From Psychrobacter sp. JB385 (GTDB lineage Bacteria > Pseudomonadota > Gammaproteobacteria > Pseudomonadales > Moraxellaceae), in assembly GCF_900163785.1 (NCBI RefSeq), contig NZ_FUKN01000012.1:62001-126000 (forward strand): a stretch of 64,000 nucleotides of DNA, read 5' to 3'. Below the pieces are notes generated by a model. The model was not told where the DNA came from. It made no database searches and saw nothing but the letters and a program-made list of their open reading frames with translations. Of the stretch, positions 10,342-20,320 are shown piece after piece. Every line of letters begins with the position of its first letter. Within the stretch, counting starts at the first letter, position 1. The translations under genes and the position numbers were made by a program.

Positions 10342-11484
10342 GTGTCCCTATCAAAGTCTAAATCAAATACCAACGCCCATTCTTCTTTAGTCACTGACCA
10401 TGCTGAGTCAGAGGTAAGTTTGTCTGCTGTCGAAAAAGATGCCAATCACATGCTGATACAGGCATCGATTCAAGACTCGGCCACGTCTGATGAAGTGGAT
10501 TTTGTCCACGATGCGGTACTGTTGCCAGAGACCGTCGCGGCAGTGCTGGGTGTAAAATCATTACCCACGCAAGCAGAGGGCAATGACCAAAATTGCTTAA
10601 ATATGAGCGGTATATACGTTGATGCAACCTTTGGTCGTGGCGGCCATAGCAGGCTATTGTTAAGTCAACTTGCCGATGATGCAAAACTGATTGTTTTTGA
10701 CAAAGATCCGACAGCCATTAGCGTGGCTCAAGAGCTGGCAAGCAAAGACAGCCGTGTGCATGTGGTTCACGATAGTTTTGCTACTTTAACGACCAGTTTG
10801 GCAGCCCTTGGTATCACCCAAGTTGACGGGCTCATGGCGGATTTAGGCATTTCCTCTCCGCAGATCGATGACGGTAGCCGAGGTTTTAGCTTTATGCGGG
10901 ATGGCGCGGTTGATATGCGGATGGACACCAGCCGTGGTCAGTCCGTTGCCGAGTGGCTTGAATACGTCGATGAAGAAACCTTGGCCAATGTGTTGTATGA
11001 ATTCGGCGAAGAGCGCCATAGTCGCCGCATCGCCCGTGCCATCAAGCAAATGGAGAGCTATGACTCAACGCTTGCGCTGGCAGAAGTGATTAAGGTGGCG
11101 CATCCTAATTGGCAGCGTGGCAAACATCCAGCCACACAGAGCTTTCAAGCCATGCGTATTTTTATCAATAATGAGCTTGGCGATGTTGACGATTTTTTAG
11201 CACAAAGCATACCGCTTTTAAAAGTAGGCGGGCAGCTGGCAGTGATCAGCTTTCACTCGTTAGAAGATCGCCGCATCAAGCAGTTTTTGCAGCGTCACAG
11301 CAAAGGTCAGTATCCAGAAGATGAGAATTTACCGATGCCACCCAAGCGCCCGCGTTATTTTAGCAAGCCCAAACGCGTGGGTCCAAGCAAGACTGAAACC
11401 AGTCGCAATCCACGTGCTCGAAGTGCTTGGTTGCGAATGGCCACTCGTACAGACAGTGATTATGTCATCGACGATGCGCCATAA
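10342..11484 (+). CDS. rsmH: 16S rRNA (cytosine-1402-N4) methyltransferase RsmH
   Basis: This enzyme methylates C1402 of 16S rRNA and classically opens the division and cell-wall gene cluster. The SAM-binding segment YVDATFGRGGHSR, GLMADLGISSPQID and the C-terminal VISFHSLEDRRIKQF are diagnostic. The protein is about 380 residues, longer than the usual 310-320 because of an acidic N-terminal tail of some 50 residues. The start is uncertain: TTG at 10336 and GTG at 10342 are both possible, with no convincing ribosome site. The next gene, ftsL, begins 234 bases on, a larger gap than usual. Confidence 0.93.
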   Translation: MSLSKSKSNTNAHSSLVTDHAESEVSLSAVEKDANHMLIQASIQDSATSDEVDFVHDAVLLPETVAAVLGVKSLPTQAEGNDQNCLNMSGIYVDATFGRGGHSRLLLSQLADDAKLIVFDKDPTAISVAQELASKDSRVHVVHDSFATLTTSLAALGITQVDGLMADLGISSPQIDDGSRGFSFMRDGAVDMRMDTSRGQSVAEWLEYVDEETLANVLYEFGEERHSRRIARAIKQMESYDSTLALAEVIKVAHPNWQRGKHPATQSFQAMRIFINNELGDVDDFLAQSIPLLKVGGQLAVISFHSLEDRRIKQFLQRHSKGQYPEDENLPMPPKRPRYFSKPKRVGPSKTETSRNPRARSAWLRMATRTDSDYVIDDAP

Positions 11485-11718
11485 AACGGTGATAAATTGA
11501 TCGACGTAATGGACAGTTGGTTTTTTATGAGTGGTATATGCCTGAATGTTTCAATGATTACGCTGCTGTTAAAAAGCTGTAAACATTATCTGCTAGGCTC
11601 GGCGTTTACTTTTGCATTTGGCTGTATATGTATTGATGGTGCGGATAACTGACAAGGGTTTTAACTCGCAATTGGTTATCGCTTTTTATATTTTTAAGTT
11701 CACTTTTTTGAGATAGTC

Positions 11719-12261
11719 ATGGCAATATCTGACAAAACCACAAACCGTCGTGCCGCAATACCTCCTAATGCCGATATTGGCGAATTATTTGTGCGCCGAT
11801 TCAATATGGTCAGTATTTATGTCGCCATATTAATGCTGCTAGCGGCGGCTATTATTTGGAGTGGAATTAAAACTGCCGAGGGCATTCAGCAATACCATCA
11901 GGATTATAAAGCTTTGCAAGACATGAAAAAACAAGAGAGAAAGCTCCAAATCGAACACCAGCGCCTATTGATTGAACAGCAAACATTTAGTGCAACTCCG
12001 CAAATTGCCAGTCGTGCCGTCGCTGAGTTGGGTATGTTCTCTCCTATGCTCGAAGATAAGTTGATTATCCAGCCAGGGGTAGCAGGCGCAGAAGCACCAG
12101 TCGAGACGACAGATTCTACTGCTGTGGCGACCAATGATTCAGATATCGTTGGTGAAGGACGAGCGAGTAATGTACCACCTACGGTGCCTGCGGAAACCGG
12201 CTCTGCCGAGACAAATGAGGTTGCTCCAAGCGAAGCCGACCTAACGGAGGCAGGACAATGA
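11719..12261 (+). CDS. ftsL: Cell division protein FtsL
   Basis: A bitopic inner-membrane protein of 180 residues: a short cytoplasmic N-terminus, one membrane segment at about 31-50, then a leucine-zipper type coiled coil at about 55-90. FtsL forms the FtsQLB complex that activates septal wall synthesis by FtsW-FtsI. The place between rsmH and ftsI and the topology identify it, since sequence conservation is low in this family. It carries an extra low-complexity C-terminal tail of about 70 residues rich in Ala, Glu and Thr. Its stop overlaps the ftsI start by four bases, so the two are translationally coupled. Confidence 0.9.
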   Translation: MAISDKTTNRRAAIPPNADIGELFVRRFNMVSIYVAILMLLAAAIIWSGIKTAEGIQQYHQDYKALQDMKKQERKLQIEHQRLLIEQQTFSATPQIASRAVAELGMFSPMLEDKLIIQPGVAGAEAPVETTDSTAVATNDSDIVGEGRASNVPPTVPAETGSAETNEVAPSEADLTEAGQ

Positions 12262-14366
12262 GCGATAAAAAACCCAATACCAAAAACACTAAAGCCGCCT
12301 CAAAAAATACCAGTAAAAAAACTGCCAGTGGTAAAGTCATTAAGCCTTTGCGCCGTACTAATGCCGCCAAGTCTGGACAAGCAGGTGGTAAATCTGATTC
12401 TAAAGCTGCCAATAGCCGTAAAGAAAGATTATTTGGTCGTCTCAAAAAGAATGATGAACAAGGTGCCTATACCAGCGTCAAAAACCAAAAAAGCAAAAGA
12501 GGGTTTTTGGGTAAAGCGTCTGGTGCATCCTCTCGTGGTGGTTTTGAGCAGGACAAAAACCGCTTTCGCATGATTTGGGTCATCTCTTTGGTCATTTTGG
12601 GTCTGCTCATCGCCCGTGCTTATTATTTACAAGTGGCCAATGCACAGTTTTATCAAGACAAAGGCAATGAGCTTATCACCAGTGTGCGTACGCAAAAATC
12701 CTATCGCGGTATGATTACCGATCGCAACAATCTGCCATTGGCCATCAGTGCGCCTCTTGCGACAGTGACGTTTAGTCCGCACGATTATGCACGTGAATAC
12801 TATGAGCTCAAACGCATCATTCTGACCAACCCTGATAGTCCGAAGTTGGTCGCACGTATGCAAAAGCGTTTGGACAATATGGATTTAACCAAATTGGCAG
12901 CAGCGGCTAATGTACCGGTCGATGAGCTCAAGAAAGTCACTGCCATTGATGCTAGTGTCGATGTGACAGATGAAGAGGCAGTCAAAGCAGCCCTACCCAA
13001 GGGTGCAGGTTCCCATTATCTCCCCCTTTTAAACAAAGTCACGCCAGAGATTGCCCAAAGCGTCAGCTCGCTTGATTTTCCTGGTGTTTATGAGAAAAAC
13101 TTCTTCCAGCGTTACTATCCACAGCCGCAACCAAATTCTCAGCTTTTGGGTTTTATGGGACAAAACTCAACCGATCCTGAAGGGGGCTATGAAGGACGTG
13201 CTGGTATAGAGCATCAATACGAAACAGAGCTGTCAGGCTCCGATGGTAAAGTGTTGGTACTCAAAGATGCCAAACAAAACAGCCTAAAAGAGCTGAAACA
13301 GATTGAACCTGAAGTTGCTGGCAAAGATGTGGCATTGACCATTGATTCGCGCTTGCAGTATTTACTTTATAAAGAATTAGAAAAGGCAGGACGTGTCCAA
13401 AAAGCGCGTTGGTCTACTGGTATGATCGTCGACGTACAAACAGGTGAGGTACTAGCCTTATCGACATGGCCATCATTTAACTCCAATAACCTGAATGAGA
13501 TGACGGGTGAAAACCAGCGTAACCGTGCCCTCCTTGATGTTTTTGAGCCAGGTTCGGTGATGAAGCCGTTTACCGTTGCTACCGCCTTGGATTCAGGCAA
13601 GTATACGCCAACTTCTTTGATTGATACCAACCCAGGCTCTATTCGTGTTCGTGGTTATACCATTCGAGATCATAATAATTTGGGTCGCATTAACTTGGCA
13701 ACCTTGTTACAAAAATCCAGTAACGTGGCATCAACTAAGATTGCTCTGTCGCTACCACCTGAAGCCATTACCAATATGCAAAGGCAGTTTGGTTTTGGTA
13801 AAAAAACACCGCTACAGTTCCCAGGGGAAGGTAGTGGAATGATTGTTACCCCAAAAGAGAAAGAGACGGCAAGACGGGCGACGGTCAGTTACGGGTATGG
13901 CCTACAAGTGACGTTGGCGCAAGTTGCACAGGCTTATTCGGCATTGGCTGCGGGCGGCGTTATGCATCCATTGACCCTCATCAAAGACGATAAAACCAAG
14001 CCGAGCAAGCGTATTATGGCCCATGAGCAGGCGATGTCTATTGTACAGATGCTGGAGAGTGTCACCGAAACAGGTGGTACGGCAAAAGCAGCTGCTATCG
14101 ATGGCTACCGCGTCGCGGGTAAAACTGGGACATCGCGCCGTATCAACCCAGAGGGTGGCTATTATTCGGATCAATATCGTAACGTCTTTGCAGGTATAGT
14201 GCCTGCATCAAATCCAAGATTGGTGGGTGTGATGTTGATTGAAGACCCGCGTGGTCAGATGTATGCAGGGTTAACCGTAGCACCTGTCTTTCACAATGTG
14301 ATGAAAGAAGCGCTGCGTTTATATAATGTGCCGTTGGACAAACCGCTAGAAACAAAAGCCAAGTAG
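12258..14366 (+). CDS. ftsI: Septal peptidoglycan transpeptidase FtsI (PBP3)
   Basis: A division-specific penicillin-binding protein that cross-links septal peptidoglycan with FtsW. It has a basic Lys/Ser/Ala-rich cytoplasmic tail of about 100 residues, a membrane anchor at 105-122, a pedestal domain, and a transpeptidase domain with all three active-site motifs: SVMK at 433-436, SSN at 487-489 and KTG at 622-624. At 702 residues it is about 110 longer than the E. coli protein, mostly in the tail. The start overlaps the ftsL stop (ATGA) and an AGGACA ribosome site lies just upstream. Confidence 0.97.
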   Translation: MSDKKPNTKNTKAASKNTSKKTASGKVIKPLRRTNAAKSGQAGGKSDSKAANSRKERLFGRLKKNDEQGAYTSVKNQKSKRGFLGKASGASSRGGFEQDKNRFRMIWVISLVILGLLIARAYYLQVANAQFYQDKGNELITSVRTQKSYRGMITDRNNLPLAISAPLATVTFSPHDYAREYYELKRIILTNPDSPKLVARMQKRLDNMDLTKLAAAANVPVDELKKVTAIDASVDVTDEEAVKAALPKGAGSHYLPLLNKVTPEIAQSVSSLDFPGVYEKNFFQRYYPQPQPNSQLLGFMGQNSTDPEGGYEGRAGIEHQYETELSGSDGKVLVLKDAKQNSLKELKQIEPEVAGKDVALTIDSRLQYLLYKELEKAGRVQKARWSTGMIVDVQTGEVLALSTWPSFNSNNLNEMTGENQRNRALLDVFEPGSVMKPFTVATALDSGKYTPTSLIDTNPGSIRVRGYTIRDHNNLGRINLATLLQKSSNVASTKIALSLPPEAITNMQRQFGFGKKTPLQFPGEGSGMIVTPKEKETARRATVSYGYGLQVTLAQVAQAYSALAAGGVMHPLTLIKDDKTKPSKRIMAHEQAMSIVQMLESVTETGGTAKAAAIDGYRVAGKTGTSRRINPEGGYYSDQYRNVFAGIVPASNPRLVGVMLIEDPRGQMYAGLTVAPVFHNVMKEALRLYNVPLDKPLETKAK

Positions 14367-14437
14367 ATATTGGTAGTCGGTTTTTACATGTTTAGCCATT
14401 CTCTTTTTGATTTGTTTTAACTGTTTAGGATTTGCCA

Positions 14438-16204
14438 ATGACCGTGTCTACTTCATCGCTCAACCGCACTACTGTCACCTTGCAACAATTGGTCGAATCC
14501 AGTAAGAAACACAGTTTGCAGCAAGCCCTAACAGCGATGATAGCTGAATTTGCGCAATCGCCATTGGCACAGACAGTATCGACGCATACTCGCTACAATC
14601 AACAGGACTCAATTGAGGCTATTCCATTCCATCAGTTTTGTTTGCACAGCCGTCAGCTCAAAACCAATGATGTGTTTGTCTTATTAAAAAGCCAAGCACT
14701 ACAAAACCAAACACGACACAGTCAAAAAAGTCGTGACTATCTGATACAAGCGGCCAACAGTGCCGCATTTATCTTATCTGAAATCGATCCTATCGCTTTA
14801 CTGACCACAGACGATGTAAATGCGTCTTCACTAGCAGATGATGCACAATCAGTTGTACAGCAGCTTAGCGCGTTGCCTTGTCCCGTTTTATACGTGCCAC
14901 ATATTCGGGATTTTTTGGGTGATTTGATTCAGGCGCGTTTGCAATATCAGCAACCAGTGACTTTGCCAGCAGTCGTAGCCGTTACGGGCACCAACGGTAA
15001 AACCACCATCAGTCAACTGGTCGCGCAATTGGCGCAACTAATGGGCATGAGTAGTGCTGTTATGGGTACAGCGGGCAATGGTAAGCTTGGGGCATTGGTG
15101 CAAGCCAGTCACACGACAGGGGATGCATTAGCCGTCCAGCAATTCTTGTATCAAATGGGGCAAGAAAACGCTGATCTACTTGCATTGGAAGCAAGTTCGC
15201 ACGGTCTGGATCAGCAGCGCCTACAAGGCATGCCGGTGTCAGTGGCGATTTATACCAATTTGAGCCGTGATCATTTGGACTATCACGCCGATATGGCAGA
15301 GTATGCCGCAGCCAAAGCTAAGCTGTTTGACAAAACGCACTTTTCAGAGTTGACCCATGCCATTATCAATCTTGATGATGAACATGCACAGATTATGCTA
15401 GATATGGCGCACGCCAGTGCTTTAACCGTGTGGACATACAGCTTAAACCCTTCCAGCAATGCAACTTTTGTCGCCGCCAGTATCAATCCGAGTTTACAAG
15501 GGGTTGAGATTGCTGTGCGCTATAACGTCAGTGATAATACTGGCGACACTCATACAGATTCTCATCAAGACAAAGCCAACACCATAACGGTCATAAGTCC
15601 ATTGTTGGGCCGCTTTAACGTAGCCAACTTGCTGGCAGCCATTGCCGCAACAGTGGCGCTTGGGTCTGACATTGATCAGGATATCGAGCGTATCGCAGCC
15701 GTTGTACCGCAGCTGCAAGGCGCTGTTGGGCGTATGCAGCGCGTACCCTCTCATGAAGGCTGTTTTATTGTGGATTATGCGCACACGCCTGACGCTTTAC
15801 AACAAGTACTTGCCAGTCTTAAAACCCATTGTGATGGTCAGCTATGGGCGGTATTTGGTTGTGGCGGCGACCGTGATGCTGGTAAGCGCCCATTAATGGC
15901 ACAAGCGGGTTTGGCAGGTGCAGATCAAGTCATACTGACAGCAGACAATCCTCGTACCGAAGATCCGAATATGATTTTGCAAGACATGCAAGCTGGCATG
16001 AGTGCTGAGCAATATCAGCGTACGCATATTGAGCCTGCACGTCAAAAAGCAATTGAGTATGCTGTCCAACAAGCCGCCGCCGCTGATATCGTGGTCATCG
16101 CTGGTAAGGGACATGAGACCTACCAAGAAATTAACCATGTGCGTTATGATTTTGATGACAGTGTTGTTTTACAAAATGCGCTTAAGCAAGCTGGACGAGC
16201 ATAA
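14438..16204 (+). CDS. murE: UDP-MurNAc-L-Ala-D-Glu--meso-DAP ligase
   Basis: This enzyme adds meso-diaminopimelate to the UDP-MurNAc dipeptide in the cytoplasmic stage of wall synthesis. It shows the Mur ligase ATP loop GTNGKTT at about 184-190, the DHLDYH segment and the DNPR motif that reads meso-DAP rather than lysine. At 588 residues it is some 90 longer than the E. coli enzyme, largely in the first domain. The ATG at 14438 is chosen because AGGA lies eight bases upstream; a TTG at 14432 is in frame. It follows ftsI by about 70 bases. Confidence 0.96.
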   Translation: MTVSTSSLNRTTVTLQQLVESSKKHSLQQALTAMIAEFAQSPLAQTVSTHTRYNQQDSIEAIPFHQFCLHSRQLKTNDVFVLLKSQALQNQTRHSQKSRDYLIQAANSAAFILSEIDPIALLTTDDVNASSLADDAQSVVQQLSALPCPVLYVPHIRDFLGDLIQARLQYQQPVTLPAVVAVTGTNGKTTISQLVAQLAQLMGMSSAVMGTAGNGKLGALVQASHTTGDALAVQQFLYQMGQENADLLALEASSHGLDQQRLQGMPVSVAIYTNLSRDHLDYHADMAEYAAAKAKLFDKTHFSELTHAIINLDDEHAQIMLDMAHASALTVWTYSLNPSSNATFVAASINPSLQGVEIAVRYNVSDNTGDTHTDSHQDKANTITVISPLLGRFNVANLLAAIAATVALGSDIDQDIERIAAVVPQLQGAVGRMQRVPSHEGCFIVDYAHTPDALQQVLASLKTHCDGQLWAVFGCGGDRDAGKRPLMAQAGLAGADQVILTADNPRTEDPNMILQDMQAGMSAEQYQRTHIEPARQKAIEYAVQQAAAADIVVIAGKGHETYQEINHVRYDFDDSVVLQNALKQAGRA

Positions 16205-16314
16205 ATCATAGCGGTTGCAGTTGCGTTTTAATTTTTTCTAGAACACGCCCTAGTACGTATAAATCAGTACATTCAAATATAAGAAACAAGTAGTCATCAT
16301 ATAAGGTAACCACT

Positions 16315-17769
16315 ATGACAGCCGACAACGATAACACCATCCAGTCACAAGGGCTGTATGTTTGGCAGGCAGACAATTTGCTTGCGGCCACACAGTCGCT
16401 TAATGGACATTGGCAGCTACCAGAAGTCCAAGCAAACGCCGGTCAGGCAGAGCCAGCGAATCATGGGGTAATCAGTAATCGTATTGCCACCGATACGCGT
16501 ACCATAAAAACAGGTGATATCTTTTTGGCATTAAGTGGTGATAATTTTGATGGTCATCATTATATCAATATGGCAGCATCAAAAGGGGCTGTCGCCGCTA
16601 TCGTCTCTCGTCCTATCTCTACCAGTATTCCACAGCTGGTTGTGAGTGACACACGATTGGCACTTGGACAACTGGCCGCTTATCGTCGTCAGCAGCATCA
16701 AGATTTGACTGTGATTGCCATCACAGGCTCTAGTGGTAAGACCACTTGTAAAGAGATGCTGGGTAGCATTTTTGGTCGCTTGGCACCGACACTGATTACC
16801 CGTGGCAACCTAAACAATGATTTGGGTGTGCCAATGATGCTTCTTGAATTGTCTGATCATCATCGTTACGCCATTTTAGAATTGGGTGCCAATCACATTG
16901 GCGAGATTGCGTATACCACTGAGATTGTCCAGCCTGATGTCGCTTGTATCTTAAATATTGGTACGGCGCATTTGGGTGAGTTTGGTAGTCGTGAAGGCAT
17001 TTGCCAAACCAAAGCAGAAATTTATCATACCTTGACCGACACGCAGTTTGCGATTGTTCCTGATAAAGACGATTTTACCAACCAGTTACGCCGTATCGCT
17101 GAAAAACACACTTCACACGTTATCGGGTTTGGTAATACCGATGTGAGTGCCAGTCATTTGGATGTAGAGCCTGAACGCAGTGAGTTTAAGCTACATATTG
17201 GTAGTCAATTGCACGATATCAATTTGCCACTTGCAGGCGAGCATAATGTCAATAATGCGCTCGCTGCTGCTGCCTGTGCTCATGCATTAAATATTGATGC
17301 AAAAGATATCGTCATTGGTCTTGAGAATTCACGTCCTGCCAAAGGTCGTTTGAATAGCCAACTGCTTGGTATGCATCGCTTGATTGATGATACTTATAAT
17401 GCCAATCCTCATTCGGTACGTGCCGCGGCAAAAGTATTGGCCGCGCAGACGGGCATACAAGTCATGGTGTTGGGTGATATTGGAGAGCTTGGCGATGCGG
17501 CAGTGAGCGAGCATCAGAGTTTAGGTCGTACCATTGCGACCACAGGCATAGATGTATTGCTTTGTGTGGGCGAGTATGCGCCTTATACGGTAGCAGGAGC
17601 GCAAGAGATTGCTAATATCAGCGCTCACGCGTTCGCCGATAAAGAGCGTTTATTACAATATTTGCAGCCGTATTTGCAAGCGCAACAAGCTCAGACTTGT
17701 ACCGTGTTATTCAAAGGCTCTCGTTCCATGCAGATGGAAACCCTTATCAATGCGCTAGTCGAGGAGTAG
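16315..17769 (+). CDS. murF: UDP-MurNAc-tripeptide--D-Ala-D-Ala ligase
   Basis: A Mur ligase family enzyme of 484 residues that adds the D-Ala-D-Ala dipeptide to complete the pentapeptide precursor. The ATP loop GSSGKTT is at 138-144, followed by GNLNNDLGVP and LELGANHIGEI, which are MurF signatures. AAGG stands nine bases before the ATG. The 110-base gap after murE contains no recognisable gene. The 3' end touches mraY, whose ribosome site GAGGAG overlaps the murF stop. Confidence 0.97.
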   Translation: MTADNDNTIQSQGLYVWQADNLLAATQSLNGHWQLPEVQANAGQAEPANHGVISNRIATDTRTIKTGDIFLALSGDNFDGHHYINMAASKGAVAAIVSRPISTSIPQLVVSDTRLALGQLAAYRRQQHQDLTVIAITGSSGKTTCKEMLGSIFGRLAPTLITRGNLNNDLGVPMMLLELSDHHRYAILELGANHIGEIAYTTEIVQPDVACILNIGTAHLGEFGSREGICQTKAEIYHTLTDTQFAIVPDKDDFTNQLRRIAEKHTSHVIGFGNTDVSASHLDVEPERSEFKLHIGSQLHDINLPLAGEHNVNNALAAAACAHALNIDAKDIVIGLENSRPAKGRLNSQLLGMHRLIDDTYNANPHSVRAAAKVLAAQTGIQVMVLGDIGELGDAAVSEHQSLGRTIATTGIDVLLCVGEYAPYTVAGAQEIANISAHAFADKERLLQYLQPYLQAQQAQTCTVLFKGSRSMQMETLINALVEE

Positions 17770-17772
17770 GCG

Positions 17773-18891
17773 GTGTTAGTTTGGTTGTTTGGCTGGCTTG
17801 GTCAGTATTATACGCCGTTTTCGGCGGTTTCTTCGTTGACGCTACGCGCGCTACTTGCGGTCATTACCGCACTTGCCTTTAGTATGATTTTTGGCGGACG
17901 TGTCATTAAACATCTACGCTCGCTCAAATACGGACAGGCGATTCGTGATGATGGCCCGCAGTCTCATTTGGTCAAAACGGGCACGCCAACCATGGGCGGC
18001 GTGTTGATTCTCAGTGCTATCGGTATATCGACGTTGCTTTGGGCGCGCCTGAACAATCCCTATGTGTGGATTTTGCTGGTCGTGATGGTCATTTTTGGGG
18101 CAGTAGGTTGGGCAGATGATTGGCTAAAAATCAAATACAAAGACCCCAAAGGCTTAATCGCCCGCAAGAAGTATTTTTGGTTGTCGATAGGGGCGTTATT
18201 TGTTGGTGTGTCTTTATACTATATTGCCACGCTACAGCCTGATATCAATACCACGCGTGAGATGCAAGATTTGTTATTACCGATCTTTAAAGACTGGATG
18301 ATTCCATTTTCAGTCGTACCCTTTGGTATTGGCTTCATCATTTTTACGTATTTTGTGATCAATGGCGCGTCTAATGCGGTCAATTTAACCGACGGTTTGG
18401 ATGGTTTGGCGATTTTGCCAGTGGTACTGGTGGCAGCAGGTTTGGGTGCCATGGCCTATGTATCAGGTGATGTGCGTTTTGCTGATTATTTGCATGTACC
18501 TTATATCGCTTATAACTCTGAGGTCATCATTGTTTGTGGCGCTATGATTGGCGCAGGGCTGGGTTTCTTATGGTTCAACGCCCATCCAGCACAAGTGTTT
18601 ATGGGTGATGTCGGTGCGCTGGCACTTGGGGCGATGCTGGGCACCATTGCGGTCATGACACGTCAAGAGATTGCTTTTGCGATTATGGGTGGTCTGTTTG
18701 TCGCTGAAGCCTTGTCGGTTATGTTGCAAGTGGGTTCATACAAGCTGCGCAAAAAGCGTGTTTTTCGTATGGCGCCGCTGCATCATCATTTTGAAGAAAT
18801 CGGCTGGAAAGAAACCCAAGTGGTGGCACGATTTTGGATCATTGCCATCATATTAGTTATTCTTGGCCTAATGACGCTAAAACTGCGGTAA
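17773..18891 (+). CDS. mraY: Phospho-MurNAc-pentapeptide translocase MraY
   Basis: A polytopic inner-membrane enzyme of 372 residues that transfers phospho-MurNAc-pentapeptide to undecaprenyl phosphate, forming lipid I. Signature segments are [28 protein letters not shown] and the [11 protein letters not shown] loop. The start is GTG, set by an excellent GAGGAG ribosome site that overlaps the end of murF, three bases away, so translation is coupled. It is the last gene of this part of the cluster; a terminator follows, and murD/ftsW are not next to it. Confidence 0.97.
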   Translation: MLVWLFGWLGQYYTPFSAVSSLTLRALLAVITALAFSMIFGGRVIKHLRSLKYGQAIRDDGPQSHLVKTGTPTMGGVLILSAIGISTLLWARLNNPYVWILLVVMVIFGAVGWADDWLKIKYKDPKGLIARKKYFWLSIGALFVGVSLYYIATLQPDINTTREMQDLLLPIFKDWMIPFSVVPFGIGFIIFTYFVINGASNAVNLTDGLDGLAILPVVLVAAGLGAMAYVSGDVRFADYLHVPYIAYNSEVIIVCGAMIGAGLGFLWFNAHPAQVFMGDVGALALGAMLGTIAVMTRQEIAFAIMGGLFVAEALSVMLQVGSYKLRKKRVFRMAPLHHHFEEIGWKETQVVARFWIIAIILVILGLMTLKLR

Positions 18892-18929
18892 AGAAACGCC
18901 TCAAATATTCCTATATTATATTTATAGAT

Positions 18930-18960
18930 GCCATCTCAATGATTATTGAGGTGGCTTTTT
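18930..18960 (+). terminator. Terminator after mraY
   Basis: Hairpin GCCATCTCAAT / ATTGAGGTGGC with a four-base loop, followed by TTTTT, 38 bases after the mraY stop. It ends the rsmH-mraY run. Confidence 0.85.
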
Positions 18961-19017
18961 ATCGCTTAAGGCCCATGAATTTTGTTAAAATGCCAGTCAT
19001 ATTGCTACGATTTTGAG

Positions 19018-19989
19018 ATGCCTGTGTCCTTATTTACCTGTCCCCTTTGTCACTCTCCCATACAGCCTGCACCAGATACATGGCGCTGTGACGGCAGCCT
19101 AAATCCCAAACAGACTGTCCATACTTTTGATGTGGCACGGCAAGGTTATGTCAACCTATTACCAGTACAACAAAAAAAATCCAAAGCGCCTGGTGATAGC
19201 CAAGATTCTATCGAGGCACGCAAGCGCTTCTTGAAGGCAGGCCATTATCAACCGTTGCAGGCATTGGTTGGTCAACAAATGCAGGCATTGTTGGCAAAGC
19301 AATTAAAAGATGAACAAGGTAAAGCCCCTATCAACTGGTTAGATATTGGGTGCGGTGAAGGCTATTACACTCAAGCGATGGCAGAGCTAGAATCAGGTCT
19401 TATCGATAATTTGATCGCCGCTGATATTAGTAAGCCTGCGTTGGTTGAGTTGGCCAAGGTAGGGAAGGCAGCAGGCAGGCTCTGGTATCAGCAAGATAAA
19501 GCCACCTCTGCTAGAGCGACTATTATTTATCCATTGGTGACGAGTGCGGCGAATCTACCGCTAAGTGCTCATAGTATGACAGGTATCAGTAGTATTTTTA
19601 GTCCCATCTTACCAAGCGCATTTGCTGAGGTACTGGTTGACGATGGCTATTTGATCATTGCAAAACCAGACGCAGGACATTTGGCATCGATGCGCGAGGC
19701 ACTATTTGATGATGTGCGTGAGCATGATTCCGATAAGTTTTTACAAGAGCTGTCCTCTGAATTCACGCTTTTACATACGCATCGGGTCAGTCATGAGTTG
19801 GCTTTATCTGCTGATGATTTAAGGGATTTGATGACGATGACGCCATATGCGTACCGTGCTAAAAGCGAAAAAAGACAAGCGCTATTAGAGGCTGTTGCAG
19901 CACAAGACTTTAATACAGAAGCAAAGTTTGTGCTTTACGTTTTACAAAAAATCTCTAAACGGTCGGATACTATGAAACCTTTATCGTAA
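19018..19989 (+). CDS. RlmA-like 23S rRNA (guanine-N1) methyltransferase
   Basis: A SAM-dependent methyltransferase of 323 residues. The N-terminus carries a zinc site like that of RlmA (Cys8, Cys11, a third Cys in WRCDGS and a His in HTFD), then QGYVNLL and the SAM loop WLDIGCGEGYYT. RlmA methylates G745 of 23S rRNA in E. coli, which fits these features. It is some 50 residues longer than that protein. The start at 19018 puts the zinc motif near the N-terminus; the frame opens earlier at a TTG (18982). It is monocistronic. Confidence 0.87.
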   Translation: MPVSLFTCPLCHSPIQPAPDTWRCDGSLNPKQTVHTFDVARQGYVNLLPVQQKKSKAPGDSQDSIEARKRFLKAGHYQPLQALVGQQMQALLAKQLKDEQGKAPINWLDIGCGEGYYTQAMAELESGLIDNLIAADISKPALVELAKVGKAAGRLWYQQDKATSARATIIYPLVTSAANLPLSAHSMTGISSIFSPILPSAFAEVLVDDGYLIIAKPDAGHLASMREALFDDVREHDSDKFLQELSSEFTLLHTHRVSHELALSADDLRDLMTMTPYAYRAKSEKRQALLEAVAAQDFNTEAKFVLYVLQKISKRSDTMKPLS

Positions 19990-20320
19990 TCGTACGATTC
20001 GATTTTATACGATATGAGTTTTACGAGTTATGATGTTTGGCTGTAGATGATAGCGCCACAATTTTGTTTAACGAATTCTACATTTTGAAAAGCGGCAAAT
20101 AATTTGGCTACTTTTTGACATATCTATAAAAGGTTTAGCGCTGTAAACGCTACATTCGTTACTTTTTATCAGCATAAATCATTTAGACATCAAGATTGAC
20201 ACTGTGTCATTATCCTAATCGCAATAGACATTTTATAAAGAGTGTCATGATGGATTCATGACATTATTTCACTGAATACTTGTCTTCAAAGGATATTTGG
20301 AGATGCATTAGGATATTATT
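19990..20320 (+). promoter_or_regulatory. Regulatory region of the PepSY gene with two dyads
   Basis: A gene-free stretch of 330 bases. Two palindromes stand out: TGACAC-T-GTGTCA at 20197-20209, and TGTCATGA paired with TCATGACA across a five-base spacer at 20243-20263. Both are upstream of the PepSY gene and share TGTCA half-sites, as expected of binding sites for a dimeric regulator. Which regulator is unknown. Confidence 0.4.
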
